Source: JARRNO01 sp037384885
GTDB lineage: Bacteria > Acidobacteriota > UBA4820 > DSQY01
Assembly (NCBI GenBank): GCA_037384885.1
Contig: JARRNO010000033.1
Coordinates: 1 to 13,022 of the forward strand
Length of the DNA: 13,022 nt
Direction of reading: 5' to 3'
The notes beneath the pieces are model-generated. The model was not told where the DNA came from. It saw nothing but the letters and a program-made list of their open reading frames with translations, and ran no database searches. Position 1 is the first letter of the stretch, and every line of letters begins with the position of its first letter. Made by a program: the position numbers and the translations under genes. Positions 1-6,175 of the stretch are shown here, piece after piece.

Positions 1-146
1 AGAACCAATACGACTCCTGGTCGGAGGCCCACCTGGCCATCGACCGGTACATCCAGTACTACAATACGGAAAGGATACACTCGGCGCTCGACTATCGAAC
101 GCCCATTGAGATGGAGGCCATTGGGGCCTCCCTAAAAGTCGCCTAA
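1..146 (+). CDS. IS3-family transposase OrfB, C-terminal fragment
   Basis: This is the C-terminal end of a DDE integrase-type (rve) transposase that catalyses strand transfer of an IS3-family element. The reading frame enters from outside the window (first full codon at position 3) and ends at TAA 144-146. The visible tail contains YIQYYNTERIHSALDYRTP, the characteristic end of IS3-family OrfB proteins (Y-N-x-x-R-x-H-S-A-L-x-Y-x-T-P), followed by the usual short basic tail. The DDE residues and OrfA lie upstream of the window. The call rests on this signature; the exact IS subgroup cannot be fixed from 47 residues. Confidence 0.9.
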   Translation, partial: NQYDSWSEAHLAIDRYIQYYNTERIHSALDYRTPIEMEAIGASLKVA

Positions 147-170
147 TTCTGTCTTGCTTTCGGGGGGACA
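1..170 (+). mobile_element. Right end of an IS3-family insertion sequence
   Basis: The element covers the transposase tail and 24 bp of non-coding sequence, ending at GGGGGGACA (162-170). Read on the other strand this end begins TGTCCCCCC, matching the TG...CA termini and C-rich inverted repeats of IS3-family elements. Position 170 as the last base is an inference from the terminal CA and from the breakpoint in the adjoining gene. The left end and the target duplication are outside the window. Confidence 0.75.
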
Positions 171-788
171 TTACGCGACGACCGGAAAGGCAATGGCCTT
201 TCGGACCGGGCTCAGGGGGTTGGCGGCCACACCATATCCCACGTAAGCGTCGTAGGAGGCCTGCTTTCCCTTGCCGAGCCGATCCCCCTGCAAGGCCATG
301 GCGATCCAGGTCACGATGGGAAATCCAAGGGCAAGTCCCTTGACCCACATGGAAAAATTCCGGCGAAGGTATTGAGGGAAGCCCAGCGGCTTGCCGTCGA
401 GAGTCGATACATGGAGCTTGAGCAAGGCTTTTCCTGGTGTGTTGCCGGCTGCGGCGTAGACGCAGGCATCGAAGGCCAGGGCGACAGGCATCAGGGCCAT
501 AGTGAGCAGGATTCTGAGCCCCAGGCTGAATTGGGGCATCGTCCCTTTCGGTCCGGGCCGCAAACCCAAGAAGATCGCGTAGGCAAACCCAATCAGAATA
601 AAAAAGAAGAGAATTTCCCAGGTCAGATCGAAGAATCGGGCAAAAAACCGGGCCCAGCGGTTGGCGGCGGGAAACGCGAGATCCCCGGGGCCCTCCTCCG
701 CCGGCGGAGAACCACCGGGTGGGCCATCCGATTGGGCGGCTTCCTGCTCCGTGGTTTGAACCTCTTCGGGCTCCCTTGGTTCTTCCAT
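171..788 (-). CDS. RDD-domain membrane protein, C-terminus truncated at IS boundary
   Basis: A 205-residue RDD-family inner-membrane protein of unknown substrate. Residues 1-43 are acidic and probably cytoplasmic. The RDD domain starts at NRWARFFARFFD with the family's conserved R and D, then TM1 (about 54-75), TM2 (about 88-115, containing FDACVYAAAG), the GNTPGKALLK motif, and a third hydrophobic stretch (about 148-166). The start is ATG 788 with GGGAGGG upstream. It lies 22 bp after its paralogue, so the two are probably co-transcribed. Aligned without gaps to that paralogue (242 aa), it ends 18 residues early, in the middle of the last hydrophobic helix. Its TAA (171-173) directly abuts the IS end at 170. 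The product may be unstable or inactive, so pseudogene status is possible. Confidence 0.85.
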   Translation of the reverse strand: MEEPREPEEVQTTEQEAAQSDGPPGGSPPAEEGPGDLAFPAANRWARFFARFFDLTWEILFFFILIGFAYAIFLGLRPGPKGTMPQFSLGLRILLTMALMPVALAFDACVYAAAGNTPGKALLKLHVSTLDGKPLGFPQYLRRNFSMWVKGLALGFPIVTWIAMALQGDRLGKGKQASYDAYVGYGVAANPLSPVRKAIAFPVVA

Positions 789-810
789 GATATCCCTCCC
801 GTATTCGGCG

Positions 811-1539
811 TCACAAAAACCGGCTGAAGTTCAAAGCCAAGCCGGAGATGATCAGCATGTAGGTGAAGACAATGACGATGACGGCAAACGTGAGCCTGAT
901 GGCGCCCATTGCTCTCGCCCCGACTTCGTATCCGCCCGACGCGTCGTAGCTTGCCCGCTCGCCGCGCCCGAGCCTTTCAAACTGAACGACCATGGTGACG
1001 AGATTGACCAGTGGAATTCCAAAGGCCAGGCCCCTCACCCAGAGGGAGAAATTGCGCTTAAGATAGGCCGCGAATCTGAGCCGTTTCCCGTTCAGATCGA
1101 CTACCCGGATTCTGAAAAGAGCTTTGCCGGGCGTGTTGCCCGCGGCGGCGAATATGCAGGCGTCCAGAACCAGGACAACCACCAGCAGGCCGAGATTCCA
1201 GAATTCATCGCCGACCGCTCCATTTGGAAGACTGAGAGGTTTCCTGGGACGGACCAGTCCGTCATACAGCTCTACGGGTATGGAGATGGCGATCGTCAAG
1301 AGGATGGTTTCCCAGAAAATGTCGAAGGATCGGGCAAAAAACCGGGCCCAGCGGTTGGCGGCGTGCATCCGCTCGGCTTCCAGGGGGCGCCCGGGTACGA
1401 TGGGCGGCGGCGCCCCGGCGGCTTCGGATGGATCGGGAAGGTAGGCATCGGGCGGGACAGCCGGCGGGTCGCCCCCGGCGGAACTTCCTGCGAGGCGGGC
1501 GTTTTCTCCGAGATGGCCCGCAAGGCTCTGATCATCCAT
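811..1539 (-). CDS. RDD-domain membrane protein, intact paralogue
   Basis: A 242-residue RDD-family integral membrane protein. A proline- and alanine-rich soluble N-terminus (about 1-60) precedes NRWARFFARSFD, TM1 (about 72-92), TM2 containing LDACIFAAAGNTPGKAL, a conserved loop RNFSLWVRGLAFG with TM3, and a final hydrophobic helix LTFAVIVIVFTYMLIISG. The GNTPGKAL and RNFS.WV.GLA.G blocks are shared with the downstream neighbour, so the pair arose by tandem duplication. I chose ATG 1539, because AGGGAGGG is correctly spaced for it; a GTG two codons upstream would be too close. Family function is poorly defined, and a few RDD proteins have been linked to ion transport. Here the pair may form a heteromeric membrane partner for the secreted hydrolase upstream. 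Confidence 0.87.
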   Translation of the reverse strand: MDDQSLAGHLGENARLAGSSAGGDPPAVPPDAYLPDPSEAAGAPPPIVPGRPLEAERMHAANRWARFFARSFDIFWETILLTIAISIPVELYDGLVRPRKPLSLPNGAVGDEFWNLGLLVVVLVLDACIFAAAGNTPGKALFRIRVVDLNGKRLRFAAYLKRNFSLWVRGLAFGIPLVNLVTMVVQFERLGRGERASYDASGGYEVGARAMGAIRLTFAVIVIVFTYMLIISGLALNFSRFL

Positions 1540-1569
1540 GTGCACCCCTCCCTGTCTGTTTTGGCTGCC

Positions 1570-1743
1570 TTACTCGATCCTGAAGGTGCCGTCCAGACGG
1601 CGCACCATGTCTTCATACCGGCGTTCAAGTTCTTCCAGGGCGTTACGGTATTCTTCGTCTGCGAGGTCGCCTTTCTGGTACTGGTGCGCAAGCGCGGCCT
1701 TCTGGTTCTCGTACCATTGATCCGGGTCGAAGTTGTAGGTCAT
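1570..1743 (-). CDS. Small acidic helical protein, 57 aa
   Basis: A 57-residue cytoplasmic-looking protein without signal or membrane segment. It begins MTYNFDPDQWYENQK and continues with a charged helix-forming stretch, KGDLADEEYRNALEELERR. The G-x-L-x-x-E-E-Y/F arrangement before a charged helix resembles short SHOCT-like C-terminal domains, but this is a loose resemblance only. It is placed 29 bp after the C45 hydrolase stop and 24 bp before the RDD gene, so it fits into one transcript. The frame stays open further upstream, but that part is antisense-like low-complexity coding inside the hydrolase gene. The spacing and well-behaved composition from ATG 1743 onward support this short start. 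No function can be assigned. Confidence 0.65.
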   Translation of the reverse strand: MTYNFDPDQWYENQKAALAHQYQKGDLADEEYRNALEELERRYEDMVRRLDGTFRIE

Positions 1744-1772
1744 CACAGTTTCTCGTGGCCACAAAGCGGCCC

Positions 1773-3215
1773 CTACTTCTTCTCCCCCGCCGTGAAGACC
1801 GTCCAGGGCTCCGAGGGCCGGTCGGGCAGAATGTCCTTCATCCAGCCGAACTGCGGGTGCTCTTCCAGAAACTTCGAGGCGTCGAACGGCAAGCCGGAAG
1901 GGTCCCCGAACCGAACCATGATGCTCATCTTCTTGGCCATGGCCGAATCCACCACCTTGCCGTCCACGGCGCCGCTCGGTTCGAAGGGCGACCCGAAGGC
2001 CGGGTTGGGGTCCAGGTCGTAACGAGCTCCCAGCGACCTGCTGTCGGGCTGGACTTTGTTCAGATAGGTGTCGTAGTGGTCCCCTTCGAACCGCCGGGCG
2101 AGATAGAGGTCGATCTTGCCCGCGTACTGCTTCATCAGCTGGTGCCACCTTACCCGCCGGGCCACGCTGGAAAACCGGATGTCGGTTTCATGCTCGTCCG
2201 TTTCCCAGCGAAGGATCTTGGGAGTAACGGCAACGTTGGACCCGGTGAAATAGCCGTCCGCCTTCTCCTGGAAGCCCACGTACTTTCGGCCCAGCTCCAG
2301 CCGGGCGATCTTGCCGTTGTTCACGTTGCCCAGCAGCCAGGCGTTGGCGTAGCCCCCGTTGTTCCCCTTCTTCATGATGTCGCACCACTGCTGGATGCTG
2401 TCCGCGTACTGCATGGCCCGGCGCACGCGCACAAATTCAGGAATGCCGCCCGCCTTGTAATCGGTGAACCCGCCGATGGTCGTTTCGGACCCCACCAGTC
2501 CCGCATCGGTGATGAAGAAATCGGTCCCGCTGTGAATCCAGCCGGGGTAGGTCTGCATGAGAATGCGATGGCCCTTGTCCGGCTTGATGTCGATGATCAC
2601 GTTGGGCAGCGGATAGGCAAAGCTCTGCATGCTGTTGTGGCCCAGCACGATGCCGCCGTCTTTCGTCATGGAGCCCGTGGCGATGAAGGAGCTGCAGGCG
2701 TCCATGCGCGGCTGGGTGCCTTTGGCTTTACCAATTTCCTTGCGCTCGTTGGGCCACCAATACCACATCAACTCGTACATGGCGTTGTAAGTAACCATGT
2801 CACCCCGCGTGACGGGATGGCCGGCCGCGGTCATTCCCTCGGCGATCCCGCCGAGTTCGGCCAGATATTCGTCCCCGACCGCACCGTCGTACATGGCCGA
2901 AGCTTTCTTCACCAGCCACTTCCAGCTCATAGCGGTGTCGTAAGTCCAGGTGACTTTGTCGCCCTTCATCCCCTCGGCGATTTCCGGCGCCAGGAGGTAT
3001 CCATATTGGAAGCCGCGTTCCTGCGGGGTTCCCTCGATGTGCACGTAGGTCCAGCCGTTCTTCTTGAAACTCCAGGCCTTGGACAGCCAGCCTTTCTGTT
3101 GCGCCGTCAAGGGGGAGGCCGCCGCGGCCGCCACGGACACCGTCAACAGGAAAAACGCCAGCAACCCAAGCAGGGACTTTCTTCCATTAAGCCGGTAAGA
3201 ATGTTCTTTTGGCAT
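1773..3215 (-). CDS. Secreted C45/phospholipase B-like Ntn hydrolase
   Basis: A 480-residue exported protein, probably an N-terminal-nucleophile hydrolase acting on amide or ester bonds in the envelope. A signal peptide is clear: a basic start, the hydrophobic core LLGLLAFFLLTVSVAAAAA (about 15-33), then a likely cleavage. The mature part has GTPQERGFQYGYL (62-74), matching the G-x-x-x-x-x-G-x-x-x-G opening of C45 acyltransferases. Its probable nucleophile is Cys174 in DACSSFIATG, followed by GHNSMQS (192-198). In this superfamily the Cys becomes the N-terminus after self-cleavage, so the enzyme would be processed just before Cys174. Length and layout also fit bacterial phospholipase B-like proteins, and I cannot separate the two. 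The start is ATG 3215 with GGAGG and 5-nt spacing; a longer frame to 3323 lacks a signal peptide at its start. It is the first gene of the four-gene minus-strand unit. Confidence 0.82.
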   Translation of the reverse strand: MPKEHSYRLNGRKSLLGLLAFFLLTVSVAAAAASPLTAQQKGWLSKAWSFKKNGWTYVHIEGTPQERGFQYGYLLAPEIAEGMKGDKVTWTYDTAMSWKWLVKKASAMYDGAVGDEYLAELGGIAEGMTAAGHPVTRGDMVTYNAMYELMWYWWPNERKEIGKAKGTQPRMDACSSFIATGSMTKDGGIVLGHNSMQSFAYPLPNVIIDIKPDKGHRILMQTYPGWIHSGTDFFITDAGLVGSETTIGGFTDYKAGGIPEFVRVRRAMQYADSIQQWCDIMKKGNNGGYANAWLLGNVNNGKIARLELGRKYVGFQEKADGYFTGSNVAVTPKILRWETDEHETDIRFSSVARRVRWHQLMKQYAGKIDLYLARRFEGDHYDTYLNKVQPDSRSLGARYDLDPNPAFGSPFEPSGAVDGKVVDSAMAKKMSIMVRFGDPSGLPFDASKFLEEHPQFGWMKDILPDRPSEPWTVFTAGEKK

Positions 3216-3368
3216 GCTTGCCTCCATCGGAGTGTGGTCGAGAGTGGACAGAATACCACAGAGGCCGCCGGCGGCGCTGGCCGTCGTATTCCCGTCACGA
3301 GCTGCGGCCGCGCTTCCTTTCATCCCTCCACCGGGTTATCCTCTATAGAAACACGGAGGCCGTCCAAG

Positions 3369-4856
3369 ATGCCCGACGCCATTCTCGCCATCGACCAGGG
3401 AACCACGGGAAGCACGGCGCTCGTCTTTTCTCGGAACGGCCGTATCATCGGCCGCGCCTACGCCGAAATCTCCGCACAGTTTCCCCAGCCGGGCTGGGTG
3501 GAGCAGGACGCCGGGGAAATCTGGCACACGAGCCTCAGGGTCATGGGCCAGGCCTTGCGCGCCGCCCACGTGTCCGGCGGCGAGCTGAAGGCGATCGGGA
3601 TCACGAACCAGCGCGAAACCACGATCCTCTGGGACCGGAGAACGGGCGAGCCCGTTCATCCCGCCATCGTCTGGCAGAGCCGGCAGAACGCACCCGTTTG
3701 CGAGCGCCTGAGGCGCGAGGGACACGAACCCGGGGTGCGTAAGAAGACAGGGCTCCTGTTCGATGCCTACTTTTCCGGCACCAAGATCGCCTGGATCTTC
3801 GAGCGCCATCCCGAACTGGCCGCGAAAGCCCGGGGGGGAGACATCCTCTTCGGAACGGTCGACAGCTGGCTGATCTGGAAACTCACGGGCGGAACGGTTC
3901 ACGCTACGGACCCCACAAACGCCTCGAGAACCCTCCTCTATGACATTCACGACCGGCGATGGGATGAAGACCTCTGCGCGCTGATGGGCGTTCCAGCCTG
4001 CATGCTTCCCGAGGTCAAACCGTCGTCGGGGCGTTACGGCCTCACAAAGCCGGTGGATGGGATTCCCGGCGGTATCCCCCTGTCGGGCGTCGCGGGAGAC
4101 CAGCAGGCCGCGCTTTACGGCCAGCACTGCTGGAAGCCGGGACAGGCCAAGAACACATATGGGACGGGCTGTTTCCTCCTCATGAACCTGGGCGGCCGGC
4201 ATCCCATCAGCGAAGGCGGTCTGCTCACCACCCTGTGCTGCGGCCCGCACGGCGAGCCGTCCTACGCGCTCGAGGGCGCCGTCTTCACCGCGGGCGCCGC
4301 CGTGCAGTGGCTCCGGGACGGCCTGGGCATCATCGCCAACGCTTCGGAAACGGCCGCGCTGGCGGGGTCGGTTCCCGACACGCAGGGGGTATACGTGGTG
4401 CCCGCTTTCACCGGCCTGGGCGCGCCGCACTGGAACATGGACGCGCGGGGCGCCATCGTCGGCCTGACGCGTGGCGCGAACCGCGCTCACATCATTCGCG
4501 CCACCTTGGAAAGCCTTGCCTACCAGACACGCGACGTGGTCGAGGTCATGAACGCCGATTCAGGCATCCCCATCGCCGAGCTGCGCGTCGACGGCGGCGC
4601 CGCCGCCAACGACCTCCTCATGCAGTTTCAGGCCGACCTGCTCGGTGTCCCCGTGGAACGGCCGGCCCTGGTGGAATCCACCGGTGCGGGCGCGGCTTTT
4701 CTCGCAGGGCTCGCCGAAGGGTTCTGGAGCGGTCCCGAAGAACTCGAAGCGGCGCGACGGTTGGAGAGAACTTTTTCACCAGCCATGAGCCCCTCCGTGA
4801 GGGAGTCCCTTTACGCCGGCTGGCAGAAAGCCGTCCGGCAGGTTCTGGCGAAATAG
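3369..4856 (+). CDS. glpK: Glycerol kinase
   Basis: ATP:glycerol 3-phosphotransferase of the FGGY family, a cytosolic enzyme that traps glycerol as glycerol 3-phosphate. At 495 aa it is full length. Visible signatures are DQGTTGST (9-16, phosphate 1), WVEQDAGEIW (43-52), TNQRETT (79-85), FDAYFSGTKIAWI (131-143, FGGY signature 1 region), the catalytic Asp244 in GVAGDQQAALYG, YGTGCF (264-269), GLGAPHWN (349-356) and the adenosine-site VDGGAAAND (407-415). The start is ATG 3369 with GGAGG nine bases upstream. It is divergent from the C45 hydrolase across 153 bp. No glpF, glpD or glp regulator is in the window. The loop before the catalytic region (about 227-238) lacks the G-x-R element that binds fructose 1,6-bisphosphate in E. 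coli GlpK, so that feedback is probably absent. Confidence 0.98.
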   Translation: MPDAILAIDQGTTGSTALVFSRNGRIIGRAYAEISAQFPQPGWVEQDAGEIWHTSLRVMGQALRAAHVSGGELKAIGITNQRETTILWDRRTGEPVHPAIVWQSRQNAPVCERLRREGHEPGVRKKTGLLFDAYFSGTKIAWIFERHPELAAKARGGDILFGTVDSWLIWKLTGGTVHATDPTNASRTLLYDIHDRRWDEDLCALMGVPACMLPEVKPSSGRYGLTKPVDGIPGGIPLSGVAGDQQAALYGQHCWKPGQAKNTYGTGCFLLMNLGGRHPISEGGLLTTLCCGPHGEPSYALEGAVFTAGAAVQWLRDGLGIIANASETAALAGSVPDTQGVYVVPAFTGLGAPHWNMDARGAIVGLTRGANRAHIIRATLESLAYQTRDVVEVMNADSGIPIAELRVDGGAAANDLLMQFQADLLGVPVERPALVESTGAGAAFLAGLAEGFWSGPEELEAARRLERTFSPAMSPSVRESLYAGWQKAVRQVLAK

Positions 4857-4869
4857 CGCCGGGCGCCGG

Positions 4870-5130
4870 CGCGGACTTTCTTCGCGGGACGCCCGTTGGG
4901 GTGGTGAGGAAGCAAGGAGGCTAGGAAGCGAGGAAGTCACCGCCGGCAGCAGTTGATCCCGCATCGGCACCCTATTCAAACTTTTGCCTGCGGTGGGCAT
5001 CCCGCTTCCTAATCACTTCGTCACACAGTCACCTAGTCACCGGCCGCATTGCGGCCATCACCTCCTAGCTCTTTACTTCCTCACTCGCCGCGCAGCGGCT
5101 ATGCCGCAAGGCCCCCGCGCAGCGGCCACT
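4870..5130. repeat. Mosaic intergenic repeat, diverged copy
   Basis: The gap after glpK (4857-5264) holds no credible gene. Instead it carries pieces of the same repeat family seen at 8340-8592 and 12444-13022. A T/C-rich linker of 29 bases (5059-5087) is identical to 12679-12707. An inverted, imperfect copy of the same linker lies at about 4904-4926. A stretch at 4975-5002 resembles the block that follows the hairpin in the tandem array. Two short-loop hairpins flank the plus-oriented linker: GGCCGC/GCGGCC at 5042-5056 and GCCGC/GCGGC at 5087-5099. A REP/BIME-like role is inferred. Confidence 0.7.
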
Positions 5131-5146
5131 TGTGACCCGCGTCACA
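5131..5146. promoter_or_regulatory. Candidate CRP/FNR-family operator
   Basis: TGTGACCCGCGTCACA is a perfect palindrome with half-sites TGTGAC and GTCACA, and it matches the classical CRP core TGTGA-N6-TCACA without mismatch. Its centre is 126 bp before the ATG of the lipoprotein gene and about 80 bp before the transcription start expected from the TATAAA at 5206-5211, a plausible activator position. CRP/FNR relatives such as HcpR of sulfate reducers use similar half-sites, so the regulator cannot be named. Confidence 0.45.
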
Positions 5147-5205
5147 TTCCAACCCGGGCACACGCCCAGCCGTTAATCCAAAAACTCCCCACACCTGTCC
5201 ATGCA

Positions 5206-5211
5206 TATAAA
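5206..5211 (+). promoter_or_regulatory. Candidate -10 element for the lipoprotein gene
   Basis: TATAAA lies 53 bp upstream of the ATG at 5265 and matches the sigma-70 -10 consensus at five of six positions. No good -35 box sits 16-18 bp upstream, which would suit an activator-dependent promoter such as one served by the palindrome at 5131-5146. Confidence 0.35.
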
Positions 5212-5264
5212 GGGGCCCGCCCCGGAACACCTTCGGCGGCACGCGTCCCGGAAAGGAGCCGACC

Positions 5265-5612
5265 ATGCGGAAACAATTACTCCAGCTCGCTTTGATCGGG
5301 GCGTTGGTTGTTCCGCTCGCAGGGTGCGTCGTCACGGCGCGGCCGGGGCGCAGAGTCGCCGTCCGGGCCGCCGTGCCCGCCCCCGTCGTCTATGTCCGCT
5401 TTGCGCCGCCTGCCCCCCGGGCCGAAGTCATCCCGGCTCGGGTTCCGCCCGGACAGGTTTGGATTCGAGGGCACTACCGCTGGGACGGCCGGGCTTACCT
5501 GTGGGTGCCCGGCTCCTATGTCAGGGCGCCTCATGCCCGGGCCCGCTGGTCCCCCGGACGCTGGCGCCACAGCAACCGAGGCTGGTACTGGACTCCGGGC
5601 CGCTGGCGTTGA
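5265..5612 (+). CDS. YXWQ/WXXGXW-repeat lipoprotein
   Basis: A 115-residue predicted lipoprotein. It has a basic start, a hydrophobic core and the lipobox LAGC with Cys21 as lipidation site, followed by a basic, alanine/proline-rich linker. The C-terminal half is built from aromatic repeats: VWIRGHYRWDGRAYLWVPGSY (66-86, written in parts as WIRGHY and LWVPGSY), RWSPGRW (94-100) and YWTPGRW (108-114). This pattern of W-x-x-G-x-W/Y units characterises the small YXWQ/BcpO-related surface or periplasmic proteins of proteobacteria, whose function is unknown. AAAGGAG lies eight bases before the ATG. It is a single-gene unit, with glpK upstream in the same direction but 408 bp away and a convergent gene downstream. 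Confidence 0.85.
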   Translation: MRKQLLQLALIGALVVPLAGCVVTARPGRRVAVRAAVPAPVVYVRFAPPAPRAEVIPARVPPGQVWIRGHYRWDGRAYLWVPGSYVRAPHARARWSPGRWRHSNRGWYWTPGRWR

Positions 5613-5622
5613 CATGCATGAA

Positions 5623-5647
5623 GGGAGCGGGCCCCAGGCCCGCTCCC
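5623..5647. terminator. Strong hairpin between convergent genes
   Basis: An 11-bp perfect GC-rich stem, GGGAGCGGGCC with GGCCCGCTCCC, closes a 3-base loop 10 bp after the lipoprotein stop codon and upstream of a convergent gene end at 5722. The position suits a transcription terminator for either direction. No T-run follows on either strand, so it may instead be an mRNA-stabilising hairpin. Confidence 0.5.
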
Positions 5648-5721
5648 GATCTCCCTCCATTCTTCCCGTGTTCCCATTCACCCGGCCGCCTCGCCGTGAA
5701 CTGTCCGGCGGAGGGTGATTG

Positions 5722-6156
5722 TTACTCCATCACCCCCTCAAGAATGTGAATATCCCTGCCGTCGCTGATCCGGATCACGATCTTTTCCGACGCCAGATCC
5801 AGCGAATCCGCCGGACCGGGCCGGTCGATCATTCCCGTCACCGCCACCCGGTCCCCCGTCTTCAAGTGATCCGGCACGGGTCCCAGGATGGGCAGGTATG
5901 ACTCTTTCGGCATGAGAACGTCAATGTACGCCCTGTTGATATCGTCCAGGATCATGGGAATGGTTTCGCCGTAGTAGAACCCTTCCACCACGACCCGCTT
6001 CCCGATCCACTGCTCCGCCGAGTCCCCCCGCACCTGGGCGATTTCCGCCTTGAGAGGAGGCACGGCCTCCCGTGCGGCGTCCGAACCGCTTGAGCAACAC
6101 ACGCACAACAGCGCCCCCGCGAAAAGAGCCGCCGCCAAGCCGGCGCCTGCATTCAT
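5722..6156 (-). CDS. Exported protein made of the C13 peptidase's N-terminal domain alone
   Basis: A 144-residue protein with a hydrophobic export signal (about 5-22, ending in a cysteine cluster CVCC). No canonical lipobox is present, so lipidation is uncertain. Residues about 39-133 align with residues 43-135 of the neighbouring C13 peptidase, with about half of positions identical in the core. Shared blocks are IAQ-x-RG, IGK-x-V-x-V-x-G-x-YY, IPMILDDI, Y-x-PI-x-GP-x-P and LK-x-GDRV. The beta-rich pattern with GDRV suggests an OB-like fold, which is inference. ATG 6156 has GGGAGG six bases upstream. It follows the peptidase gene by 19 bp, so the two are co-transcribed. It lacks any protease residues and could be a partner, chaperone or inhibitor of the peptidase. 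Confidence 0.75.
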   Translation of the reverse strand: MNAGAGLAAALFAGALLCVCCSSGSDAAREAVPPLKAEIAQVRGDSAEQWIGKRVVVEGFYYGETIPMILDDINRAYIDVLMPKESYLPILGPVPDHLKTGDRVAVTGMIDRPGPADSLDLASEKIVIRISDGRDIHILEGVME

Positions 6157-6175
6157 GTTCGTCCTCCCTTCCGGC

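Noticed and set aside
787..2022. Long plus-strand frame of 411 codons opposite the RDD genes
   Set aside because: It lies antisense to two clear RDD proteins and the 57-aa gene, and shows no motif or ribosome site.
1744..2148. Longer minus-strand start for the 57-aa gene (192 codons)
   Set aside because: The extension overlaps the C45 hydrolase gene in another frame and is arginine/proline-rich shadow sequence; only the last 57 residues look like a protein.
3216..3323. Upstream start for the C45 hydrolase
   Set aside because: It would bury the signal peptide behind 36 residues; ATG 3215 has GGAGG at correct spacing.
1755..3368. Plus-strand frame continuous with glpK that would give a 1033-residue fusion
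   Set aside because: The upstream part is antisense to the C45 hydrolase, has no recognisable domain, and glpK has its own ATG and ribosome site at 3369 with normal family length.
4857..4903. Rho-independent terminator for glpK
   Set aside because: GC-rich inverted sequences are present near GGGCGCCGGCGC, but no stable stem followed by a T-run could be found.
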